From Phoronis australis (Eukaryota; Phoronida; Phoronidae), in contig NMRA01000142.1 of NCBI GenBank assembly GCA_002633005.1, forward strand, positions 66,272-130,271: 64,000 nt of DNA, given 5' to 3'. The notes beneath the pieces are model-generated. The model did not search any database, had not been told where the DNA came from, and was given only the letters and a program-made list of their open reading frames with translations. The first letter of the stretch is position 1. Every line of letters starts with the position of its first letter. The position numbers and the translations under genes are program-made. Below, in pieces: positions 42,820 to 53,362 of the stretch.

Positions 42820-45292
42820 AGTCAACACCTTAACTTACCCTTTAAGACTTTTCTGAAGCAGTGTGCGTGTGCAAAGGGATTTTTGAAATGAATGAAACAG
42901 CTAGTTTATCCCGAAATTTTGATGAAACACTTGTAAGCGTATGTGAAGTCAGGAAAAAACAATATAAATTGGATATTGGAATTTTAACTTGTTTTCTATT
43001 TGAATAAGGCTATCGAGGTTTGCATTTCGGATTGAGTGTAAACTGAAAGATGCCATGCAGCGTCTGATTGTCGGTGACAGCTTCAGCGCAACTGGCCTCA
43101 CTCGATAAGCACACTTCCAAGTTTTAGCTGTTCAACTCGTAAACTTAACAATTCACCACTGAGCCTTTGTGACAAATTTATCGACCATTTGAGCTTTCCT
43201 TGCTCCTTTAGGAAATAGAATCCTAACAAGGTAAAAAAGATTAAGAGACTGATTTGATGAGATAAATTTGATTTTCGAACCCGAACAGAGCGCAATATAG
43301 CTGTAAGGATACGAATGACGTCATTCAAAGAACGCTGCTACATACAATGGTTTGAAATGATGCAAAATCAAAAGCACGCCTACAGTCCGTACATTTGTTA
43401 AAAAAGACTATTTTACGGGAATAGGCCTTTCCTCAGAGTGGAATGAGGTAAAATACAGACGGCCGAGAATCATATAATGTAACAGTGGGTAAAAATAGAT
43501 CAATGACTGAAAGACCTCCCGCGAACATGAATAGACCCGGGCAGAGCTTAGTAGCGCCAGAACCTCGATAAAAAGCGAGAATTCGCGAGATTACTGAGAC
43601 ATTGCTGTGTGTTATAAACGAGAACACGTGATTTTGGCAAGATTTTAGAGAGATCCTGCGTAGGTCCTAGCGTTAATGAATGCTAACCCGAGACGTCTGT
43701 AACACTAAATCTAACGCGAGACGGAGAGCTTACGTGTCGGTAATTATGGGAAAATAAAATGTAGAACACATACATTTAGAGCTTGAAAAGAAAAATAAAT
43801 ACAACAACAGAAAAGAGATAAGATATCCAATAAAGAAATCCAACGTGGAAAAGAAAACACGAGTAAAGGCAAAATATTGATGTATATGAACTAAAAAAGC
43901 TATGTGTGACAAAAGACAGATGCAAGGTACGGTGTGACATGAAACGATGTTCCTATTGAGACAGCTGGCGTGCAGTTTCGGTCTCAAACTTACTGCGGAG
44001 AATGGTACCGCTGAGACCATCCCTAAATACCAGAACACTGAGGTCTCAAGGCTTTGGTAACCGGTACTGAAACCGATGGCCATCAGGAAGCGACACATTA
44101 CTAGGAACACAATAGACTGTATGCAATGAGCCCTCTACGTAAGTAAGTAAGTACCAGGCTGTACAGCAATGCAGAGATGACGTCTCTCCAAGATGCCACT
44201 CTCACAGTCCAAGCATAACCTTCCTCTCGACGCACTTACAGTCCAGTATGTGATCGTAGGCCAACTCCGTGGAGAACGTATCTTTAAGCCTATGCGGGAA
44301 ATATCAAGCAACTTGCGGACATTTGGGTATTGTCTCGTGCTTGCCCAGTGCTAGAGAAGCGCGTTTCCCGGCCGGGAATGTCTTCAGAGGCTTCTCAGTT
44401 TATCGTAAGATGTTGCACGTGTGCAGTCTACAGCGACAGACAGGCTCTGGAACAACTATGAGGGGCGTTCTCGACCGTCCATTAAGCACCATTGCTACAT
44501 ATCTGTTCTCAATCAGTGGTACACTGAGATTTCGAGTTTAGCTAACTAAAAACGACGAAATATAGGCACCAGGCGCGCGTTCAATTTATTCTTCATGTAC
44601 CTAGAACAATCGAATTTTGTACCCCGTTCAAAGTGGCAAAGAAGTTGAAAAAATAGACTAAATTGCATTTTTTAAAGTTCTTCTCTAACACTGAAACAGA
44701 CGTCCAATTGTTCACTAGGTATTTTTACTATTTGTTCGTAAATATTTTGCATTTTTGTCGATGCCGAAGCATTTTCCTTTTGTTTCAAATTTCACCTTTT
44801 TAAATCCGTTAGTAAGAAGCCCTGTACATAAAATATACTTTAATCCCCTAGAAATGAACAATGTACACAGTCATAAAAATCGAGTCACGTAAGTCTCATC
44901 GACATGTACGAAATTCCTATTCAGTAACGGTGCCTTCCAAGAGCAATACTGTTCTTTGTCATTGTATATCATTGGGGATATTGTCTTAGTGTAGTTAACA
45001 AATACTGATCTTCAAGTTCTTCAAACAACTAGACCCTTCAGATAGTAGTCAATGCTGTCGTTGTTTCAGTTTAGTCTCTATATTCACAAGTATTCTGGAT
45101 GTTGCTGTGCTTCGCATGAACATTTTTGTGGTTTTCTCGACCAATTTGAAATTTAATCTACTCCTGCGGGACTTATCGGAGGGCAAAGGGACAATTTCTG
45201 GGACCGCCCTTTCAGCAGAGGACCCCATCTGAAAGTTGGTCACTTAAAATGAAAGGTAATATCATACAAAAACTGCAAACTGGTTACAGTTT
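42820..45292. other. Gene-free stretch after sGC
   Basis: Contains the sGC 3' flank and a short GTAAGTAAGTAAGTA run near 44142. The 126-codon hydrophobic frame on the minus strand (44110-43730) comes from purine-rich sequence and is not called a gene. Confidence 0.4.
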
Positions 45293-46129
45293 CATGCATC
45301 ACCAGCTGTAACCTTCCGTTACATAATAGTGTGAACGATTTCACCAGTACAGGATAAGAGAGGCAATTTGTTCTATCACTGAAGCTCCACTCCGTGAGCG
45401 CCCCCTTCAGACAAAAATATGAAAGATAAACAGGAAAAGGTGGGCATCAACGGGTCCTTTCCAAGGGTTGGAGCCCCAGAATATGGAAGACTGTATTCTA
45501 TCAAAAACATGAGATGGGCGCTAACTGATACCGTCACCAGGGCCCTCTTTGTCAGGTTCTTAATTTATATAAGTGACATACATTATCAAAAACGAGAAAA
45601 CGGCAGATGACTCCGGCATCCCTTGCCGGAGAGGGGTACCTTTAGAAATAGCTTTGCATTCCCTAAAAGCCGTCTTCTTGAATTTCGAAAATCTGAATGA
45701 TCCAAGTGATCTTTTCATAACAAGCTTCCGTGAACTCTTTCGATGCATATGATTAAGAACCCGTGCGTTTGGACGATATACTTGCTGCAAAGACAAGAGC
45801 CCCTAACAAAAATGTCTTCACCAGGATCCCCAAGGGGCAGTCCCAGCACCGGTAGTTGATAAATGTTTCTCTTCTACGTGTCTCGGGGAGTCATTCTTTT
45901 CTTGACTACCCTTATGGCCGGTCGCCACGGGTTTACCCTCACGCCTTCAAATTATTGGAGCACGTGCCCTCCCCACGCTTCCTACGGCCCAGCTGTGTCA
46001 CTTTCAGTTCCACAAACTCCAATGCAATTTGTCCCGAGGACATAAATCTCGAGGCCAAAGAAACGAGAGATCAGCCACAGTACAAATATTTGCCCCCAAA
46101 TATTTAATATTGCAGTAGCGCTTCTACAC
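45293..46129 (+). repeat. 0.84-kb direct repeat, copy 1
   Basis: Near-identical to 46136-46985. It ends CGCTTCTACAC directly at the N at 46130. Small open frames (45419-45610 and 45856-46107) recur in both copies and are not recognised. Confidence 0.93.
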
Positions 46130-46130
46130 N
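46130..46130. other. Single N at second repeat junction (probable contig join)
   Basis: Same signature as position 8675: the left copy stops and the right copy starts at the N, as expected for overlapping contigs joined by a one-base gap. Confidence 0.85.
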
Positions 46131-46135
46131 AGTTA

Positions 46136-46985
46136 CATGCATCACCAGCTGTAACCTTCCGTTACATAATAGTGTGAACGATTTCACAAGTACAGGATAA
46201 GAGGCAATTTGTTCCATCACTGAAGCTCCACTCCGTGAGCGCCCCCTTCAGACAAAAATATGAAAGATAAACAGGAAAAGGTGGGCATCAACGGGTCCTT
46301 TCCAAGGGTTGGAGCCCCAGAATATGAAAGACTGTATTCTATCAAAAACATGAGATGGGCACTAACTGATGCCGTCATCAGGGCCCTCTCTGTCAGGTTC
46401 TTAATTTATATAAGTGACATACATTATCAAAAACGACAAAAACGGCAGATGACTCCAGCATCCCTTACCGGAGAGGGGTACCTTTAGAAATAGCTTTCCA
46501 TTCCCTAAAAGCCGTCTTCTAGAATTTTGAAAATCTGAATGAATTTGCTCCAAATGATCGTTTCATAACAAGCTTCCGCGAACTCTTTCGATGCATATGA
46601 TTAAGAAACCGATTTCAAGTGCGTTTGGACGATATACGTGCCGCAAAAACAAGAGCCCCTAACAAAAATGTCTTCACCAGGATCCCCAAGGGGCAGTCCC
46701 AGCACCGGTAGTTGATAAATGTTTCTCTTCTACGTGTCTCGGTGAGTCATTCTTTTCTTGACTACTCTTGTGGCCGGTCGCCACGGGTTTACCCTCACGC
46801 CTTCAAATTATTGAAGCACGAGCCCTCCCCACGCTTCCTACGGCCCAGCTGTGGCACTTTCAGTTCCACAAACTCCAATGCAATTTGTCCCGAGGACATA
46901 AATCTCGAGGTCAAAGAAATGAGAGATCAGACACAGTACAAATATTTGCTTCCAAATATTTAATATTGCAGTAGCGCTTCTACAC
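46136..46985 (+). repeat. 0.84-kb direct repeat, copy 2
   Basis: Second copy of 45293-46129, with scattered substitutions and two or three short insertions (for example near 46545 and 46610). Unique sequence resumes after CTTCTACAC at 46985. Confidence 0.93.
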
Positions 46986-47623
46986 CTCCTCTACATTAAC
47001 CCTATTGAAAGTAAAATCTCCTCAACCAATATCGCCGATATGGCAATTGGTTGACACGGGCGAACATGAAAGGAATTGACGCAACCTAACGACAATAAAA
47101 TCTGTAGACACAAGTAGAGCCGATATATTGGATTTTTTTACACCTGTTTGTATTATGATTGCGGATTGTTTGTTTTATTTCGATCAATAACTACACCATT
47201 ACCTGTGGCTTCAGTCAAGACCGTGTAACCTTGCCAGGCGTATTGTAAATTTTCTAGCGAGTGCTCTCGTTGATGTAGGGTTTAGTCATGTTCAATTTGT
47301 GTAGAGCTTCTCAAAGATAACAAGTTAGCAACGAACTCTTGAGTCGAGAAGACTGGTGTGTCTATGGTTTACGGTATGACAAAACCACCGAATTCTCTGA
47401 TAATATTAAAAGCGATCAGCTTTGAAATACCAGAGTTAAGCAAAACACGCCATGCTCGGAAGGAAAACGCTCCAGATGATGGTGTTTGAAGAACACACGA
47501 GCGCTCGTTGATACAGACATTAGTTCTCAGACACGTGACAAACAGTGAACAGTTGCGATCTCACGAAAATTTGCTCATGATGGATAAAAAGGCAGACTCG
47601 TTTTTTTACGGTGCCGATGTGTA
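46986..47623. other. Upstream region of the two-exon gene
   Basis: Should contain promoter and 5' UTR of the gene at 47624. No defined motif that I would name. Confidence 0.35.
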
Positions 47624-47807
47624 ATGGGCACGGCGGAGAAGGTTGCTCGAAACAAACAACGACTCGAGGGATTGCGGTCGAAAGAGAACAAGTTGCCAGC
47701 TATGCCTAACTTGGCACCGGTGAACGGTGAGGTGGAAAATTTTCATTATTGGTACACGCTGAAGCCGTGTAAACCGAAGGAAGACGTTCGTCTACCTTCT
47801 ATTGACA
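47624..47807 (+). CDS. Two-exon gene, exon 1
   Basis: ATG at 47624 is preceded in frame by the TAA-less sequence CCGATGTGTA; 61 codons plus one base. Donor GTGAGT at 47808. Confidence 0.75.
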
Positions 47808-49469
47808 GTGAGTAGTTTATAATACCGGAGTATTTGATTAATTAGAATTATACTATTTATTGACAGAAAATGTAATTCAGTGCTGAAATTTAAAAGTATT
47901 AAGTGATCCACAGATTTTTCGATTGAAAAATGTTCGCAGTGGCTGTCGATTGTACACTCATGATGTTTAAATTATGGTCTAACCCTGAAGCGAGAATAAT
48001 TTGACATAGCAGCTTACAAAAAACCAATGAATGTGCTAAGGTATCAGTTTTGAGTTACAGAAAAGCCGAAGGACAGGATTTTACATAAACGACCAATATG
48101 TTTTACGACTGGTTTGCGGTCGGACTGAATGTTATATTAACGTATACATTCAGTGCATGCCAGAGGCAGATTACCTGTTTATATCAATCATTAAGCAAAA
48201 TGTCAACTTTATCGTTTTGATAACACACCTTTTTAAACACTCTATATCCATTGGCGAGCAAAAAAATCAAACGAAAATGTCCGTATGGAGTTTAATATAT
48301 ACAAAATGTCACACAGCACATTGATATCAACCATACACTGGATTATAAAAGGAAAAGACTGGCGCACTGCAAGTCTCCTTCCAAGTAATATTTGGAAGGG
48401 GAAAATAATTTCGAGCAACAAGCACTGAGGTATGTATGACAAGGATTAATCTTGACAGCTCGATAATCCCGTCAGCGTGTTTTTCGCATGCTCCCTGAAA
48501 TCAAGCCTACATACATGGCTGCCATTCCGTACGACGATTACTGCAGATTTCAAACAAGAAGAGAGTGACATCGGCGTTATACAAGCAAGACCTGTTTTCA
48601 AATTTGATTACTTTACTCAAGTCACTCTTGGGTTAGCTAAGGAAATATGAATCTTGAATATTGATATGAAATGACTTTAGGGCGAACGTAACTGAAATAC
48701 TATTCAGAAATGCCGCATTTACAGGTTTCTATTTGCTCTCAAAAAAGCAAGTAATCAATACAGTTTTCCTAATATAAAGTTTTTATGAGGCAGAGCTTCC
48801 GATTTCAATGTAAAGTGAATAAGCGGTTTATTTACGCTAAAACTTCCCATGCGCTCCATTCCAACCGCAGTATAACCATAGAAATCGAAATGTTGCCTTA
48901 TTTTAGTACTCGAATTTTGTGACCGTCGCAAAATTTAGTCGATACATTCGACACTTGCCTTAGTGAGAGCAACGAAATGTGTTAAGGCAATAGTCACTTT
49001 ACCAAAACAGCGCTCATGTACACTTTTATGTGATCCACGTTTTTAATTGTAGTTAAAGATATTAACATTTGCTGAAATATTTTCGGTTTTTTTTAAAATG
49101 GGAAAACTTATTAAAATTTGGTTGTTTGCAATAAACAGTCATTCACATGATTTGACATGCAGTGAAATTTGTTGTATTTTTTCAGCGATTATGATGGAAA
49201 AGCGAGTTAACGACTTTGCCCGTGAAAAGAAAAACAATCCCAATACAGTCAGATATAACAAATTCTACGCCGACATGGACAATGAGCACTTCCGCGATAT
49301 CCTGCATCCGACCCAGCTCCCCCCAATAACGCAAGATCAACAACTAGTCTCCACGGTCAGGAAAAGAAGTTCGGCATACCGGAAATCGTCAACGACATGC
49401 GCGCCTTCTAACACGTATGGTCATGTGAACGAAGCCATGCCGCAGTGGAGGCTCAGCAGACGTTATTAA
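47624..49469 (+). CDS. Unrecognised 155-residue basic protein, two exons
   Basis: Exon 1 (47624-47807) and exon 2 (49186-49469) join to 155 codons plus TAA. The split Thr codon (A|CG) keeps phase, with donor GTGAGT and acceptor TTTTTTCAG. The product is basic and hydrophilic, without signal peptide or membrane segment. It begins MGTAEKVARNKQRLEGLRSK, has VENFHYWYTLKPCKP in the middle, and the second exon carries NTVRYNKFYADMDNEHF and ILHPTQLPPI. The C-terminus is Ser/Arg-rich. I do not recognise the family. Its small size, Tyr/Pro motifs and basic charge resemble axonemal or cilia-associated microtubule proteins in general style, but that is only a guess. Clean splice sites, phase and a poly(A) signal at 49694 support a real gene. 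Confidence 0.75.
49186..49469 (+). CDS. Two-exon gene, exon 2
   Basis: Begins after TTTTTTCAG at 49185 and reads TIMMEKRVNDFAREKKNN onward to TAA at 49467-49469. Confidence 0.8.
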
Positions 49470-49693
49470 TGCAAGCAGGCCTATACTGAGGCGCTAGAAA
49501 TCGGACGAAGTATTTAGCAGTCTACTCGACAGTAAAAACTGCTATTGGTAATACTCAGATGCCATGTTGTCATGACTGCAAGCCATAATCCAACGTCAAA
49601 TTTTCCAGACAAGTATACTAAATAATGTTATAAACATAAGCCGTGTTTTCGTGGTGACGAAAACACGCTGTTGGCGTTCACGGAACCAAGTGC

Positions 49694-49699
49694 AATAAA
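49694..49699 (+). terminator. Poly(A) signal AATAAA
   Basis: Canonical AATAAA 225 bases after the stop codon of the two-exon gene, on the same strand. Confidence 0.5.
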
Positions 49700-51195
49700 A
49701 TGATTTAACTTCAAGAAGTAGAGTATTATTGTTAGTTTATGGAGTACTAAGCAAAAAAAATCTAAAACGTGACTTAGTCACTATTGAGCGCAAACGGTCT
49801 TATCATCACGAGATTACGATTATTCAGCACGGTTCATTTTTAACAAAACCTAGTATAAGCCTGGAATTCGTAAAACACGTTCATTGCGGTCGAACTTCTA
49901 CACATTATTTGTATGTGCAAATCAATTTTCCAAATGCGTCGCTAGTATAATTATGAAGACCAAGAACAGAAGCAGTTAGAACCGGCAAATGAATACATTC
50001 CCACGTTCAAGGATCGTCTCATGCGATATGAAATTTAAAAATATCTTCTTTTCAAAAACAAATCGACGATCTATATTACTAGTTAGTGTGGGGATAAGAC
50101 TTCAAATGTATTCTGCGGGCTTGTTCTTCAAAACTACAACAGATACATTCTTAATTTGAATGATGTCGGTTACCATAATCATATCGCGAACAAGGACAGC
50201 GACAGCAGCACCAACGCGTGAGTGAACTCGATACTCCCGACAATCTCGGCCAATATACATGTAGATAAGGCCCAAGTTAAGTGTTTATCTCCCCATGTGC
50301 GACCAAAGGTGAAATATGTGCATGGCTCAAAAAATTTTATTTGCCCTCTGGTAAAATAATTATTTTCAATCCTAAAATCAAAACATTCTTTGTGACAAAA
50401 ATGAGCAAGTCCCGACAGTGATTAGTACGAAATACAGTAGTTTACTAACCTACCACCACACTGAGAGGTGTTCGAGTAGGACCAACGATTTAAGAACGGT
50501 CTGTAATGAGGACGGGTGTTTGGTGTAGGGGGCATAGTAAGAAAATACTGGCAAATGTGTTCCTCGTCTTCTGTCACTACTTCATGAACTCGTTCGGTCG
50601 TCTCTGGACCGGAAACGCAATTTGGTGCGATCCTCTCGGCAGAACCAAAATAATTCTTTCCGAAAAACACAGGGATTATTTGTTGATGTTAACAATGTCT
50701 TAAGTGTCATTTTGCACTACAAGCGCATATTCCTGCCCAAATACAATCAATCGAGGTTCTTTAAAACCACACGGATTATTGATGTTAACTTTTGATAACT
50801 CTTATGTTGGATACTGAGCGTACATTACAACAGGGTCTTTTGAATAGCATGATTGTATTATCTTGGTGAATAAATTTATTTATTTTCTAATAAACATTTC
50901 AAGTTTGTTAATATTAACTAGAAGTACTACTCCCCCATCCACGTCACCACAGATTCGACCAGCCTCAAGATTATCCATTCCAGAAAAAGTGCACTTATCT
51001 CAGCCTACCATTGACAAGCTAGTTATTGTCACAGTAGCTGATGGCCACCATAATTAGTTTGTTGCAGAGTAAGGTTCATTAGTTGCTTGGCAACCAAATA
51101 GCACCTTGATCAACCATATACCACAGACAAAAGCAACTTGAGTAACCAACAAAAGCATATTGAACACAGCTGAATAGTGTTCCATTATCTCCATG
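49700..51195. other. Gene-free stretch
   Basis: The minus-strand frame 50670-50422 (Pro/Thr-rich MPPTPNTRPHYRPFLNRW) ends near a possible donor, but no partner exon could be found. I do not call it. Confidence 0.4.
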
Positions 51196-51354
51196 CCGTG
51201 GCGGATTTAGGGAGGGAGCAAGGGGGCCATGTCCCTCCCTCAAATTCTCCCAGATTCCATTGGACAGTTTGGGGGAGCAAATGTCTGACGGGCGAAATCC
51301 TGGCAAATACTCTGCCGTGGCCCCTTCTAACTCAAAATCCTGGATCCAACCCTG
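51196..51354. mobile_element. MITE, copy 2
   Basis: Diverged copy of 5105-5266 in the same orientation: starts CCGTGGCGGATTTAGG and ends AATCCTGGATCCAACCCTG. Several substitutions have degraded the terminal repeats. Confidence 0.75.
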
Positions 51355-51570
51355 CCATATTTAATAAACAATTACATTTTAATTCAGTTTACAATCAATG
51401 GAAACACTTTAAATCATTAGCTACGTACATCAAAAAACTTAATTAAGTACAAACCATAAAAATGATTCCACAACTTCAAAGCATGAACTCTTTGTCAAAA
51501 ATACAAAATTTGTGATTCAGAAGGTTAAAATGAGGCTACTATATGCATGTATATGTATGAATATATCTGA

Positions 51571-51582
51571 GTGTGTGTTCGT

Positions 51583-51613
<31 letters not shown>

Positions 51614-51633
51614 CGTGTGTGTGTGTGTGTGTG
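51571..51633. repeat. (GT)n microsatellite
   Basis: About 63 bases of GTGTGT with a few interruptions (TTC, TTT, GC). Confidence 0.95.
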
Positions 51634-52617
51634 CATGCATGCACGTGAGGGTGAATATATATACAATATATCACCAACGATTATCATATGAAAATCACAA
51701 AAATACCTATTAGAATTACAGAATATTATTTACTAGAATTATCATCACATAGGACATGTAATGAAAACACTTGGTCGATTTCATAATTAAAGACTACTCA
51801 TGTATAAAGTCAAATTGATTCTAGGCAGGTAGTCGTCCTAGGTATACACATTTTGAAGGAACTAAACGTTTCTTGAATAAAAAAATTACTCTTGCCTTTT
51901 AATTCTGATCAACTTTATTTTAACACCCAACATGAAAAAATTCAGTATGTAACATGTAGTTTGCACAAGAAATTCCCTAGCCAATATTCAGCTCTTAAAC
52001 ATATCATGAAATCTTAATTTAATTTATTTCACATGACATCCATCATTACTGATTCACTGCTAGCCTGCTCTCAAATCTCCAGACACCATGGTTATCATTC
52101 AGAAACTTTAATTTCCAAGTGCACTATTTCCATATATTTATTAATTTTTATCAAGTAATTTTACACTTAACTCTCATAACCAGATCAGCTGAATATATGA
52201 CTACATATGAATAATAAGGCTAAACCCAGTCCTTTTAACTATTGAGCAAAAAAACCCACAGGGCTCGGGTCTGTGATTGTTCAGAATGCATCAGCAGATG
52301 CGATATTTTTTTACTACAAAAATTCAACTCATACTTTTACTCTGCTAAAACCAGCTTCAGTGTTATAGCAACACAATTGGCAGCATTGATGCCACCAGGA
52401 GGAGCTGATTGAGTGCAGCTCACATTTTTAGTGCCTCCACTTAAGGAAAATCTATCTACGTCATGGATTAAGCCATTTAAGGCAGTGAATATAGAAGAGC
52501 TGAAGAGCCACTTTAATATTAAAAACCTAAACACGGATGCAAACATTGAAATCGTGACTGCACTCCATCTGTTGGCCACATCATGTGACCTAATAAATAT
52601 AAGTCTGAAAAGATTTC
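51634..52617. other. Gene-free stretch, right part possibly SINE body
   Basis: No host exon recognised. The sequence left of the tRNA-like block (52330-52617) would be the body if that block heads a SINE, reading on the minus strand. Confidence 0.4.
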
Positions 52618-52690
52618 TGCCTCGACTGGGACTCGAACCCAAGACTTTCAGCTAACAGTGCAGACGCTCTAGCCACTGAGCCAACGAGAC
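52618..52690 (-). tRNA. tRNA-like sequence, 73 nt (pseudo-tRNA or SINE head)
   Basis: The minus strand folds as a full cloverleaf. Acceptor GTCTCGT pairs with TCGAGGC (6 of 7), D stem GCTC/GAGC is perfect, anticodon stem TCTGC/GCTGA pairs 4 of 5, and T arm TTGGG-TTCGAGT-CCCAG is intact. Box A (TGGCTCAGTGG) and box B (GGTTCGAGTCC) are near consensus, and a TTTT run follows within about 10 nt. By numbering the anticodon is TGT (Thr), but base 33 is C rather than the invariant T, and the loop ACTGTTA looks like a shifted Asn (GTT) loop. These defects favour a pseudogene or tRNA-derived SINE. Confidence 0.55.
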
Positions 52691-53261
52691 CGCTGGTCAA
52701 ACACAGAAATCCAATCAGACTTAATAGTGGGCATCATACCCTTGATCTAGTACATATGAATACGTCAATTCATAAACATGTCATATTCCTAAACATGGAT
52801 GCATTTTTGAGGCTTTTCAAAGACATAACATTAGTTTTTGGCAAAAAATGATACACGACGTGCAGCTTAGAAAATAATGCAGGCACAGACCAGATCTAAA
52901 TGCTTGTGCTGTAGTGCTGTAGTGCTGTAGTGATGTATCCATTTAATTGGCTCTTCTGAAGAAATAGATCATATCATAAGTCAAGCGAACACTGAATTTT
53001 TCCAGAAGTTTGCTACATTCAGGGTGGATCTAAACTATCTCAAACTTACTTCATCTCAGATTGAAGTATTGATGGCTAAGGTGCATTTTCTAGAGCTTAT
53101 CATTGTGAAGACAATTCTAAGTTAGAATGCTAACGGTGCAGAACACTTTCGACACCTGATATGAGGTACAGTAGTCCAGTTGTATTGTTTAAACACTGTA
53201 AACATTTACGGGCATAACACTGTGGCCAAAATGGCTCAAATGGAATGCGAGTTCACTTTGG
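52691..53261. other. 3' flank of aspartylglucosaminidase gene
   Basis: Contains three tandem TGCTGTAG units near 52909-52932. No exon found; the AGA 3' UTR on the minus strand should begin here. Confidence 0.4.
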
Positions 53262-53362
53262 CTAGTATGACTTCAAACACTGCACGTGCTCCACGGTAAC
53301 GGACTTCATACCTTTGGCCCGGACACTGAATGGAAAAGACTTGATCCCATGACAAGCAGCAC
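53262..53362 (-). CDS. AGA: AGA last exon
   Basis: Encodes [20 protein letters not shown] and ends VQCLKSY with TAG at 53262-53264. Acceptor TTTCCCAG. It is separated from the previous exon by a repeat-filled 3.9-kb intron and was found by phase plus the conserved YGAACxG join. Confidence 0.85.

Noticed and set aside
43730-44110. 126-codon hydrophobic minus-strand frame
   Set aside because: Phe/Leu/Ser content arises from an A-rich plus strand; no conserved motif or membrane-protein family recognised.
45419-45610. Repeated open frames of the 45-47 kb duplication
   Set aside because: Same reason: copied by the duplication, no recognisable product.
50422-50670. Pro-rich minus-strand frame with a possible donor
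   Set aside because: No partner exon and no recognised domain; left as unassigned.
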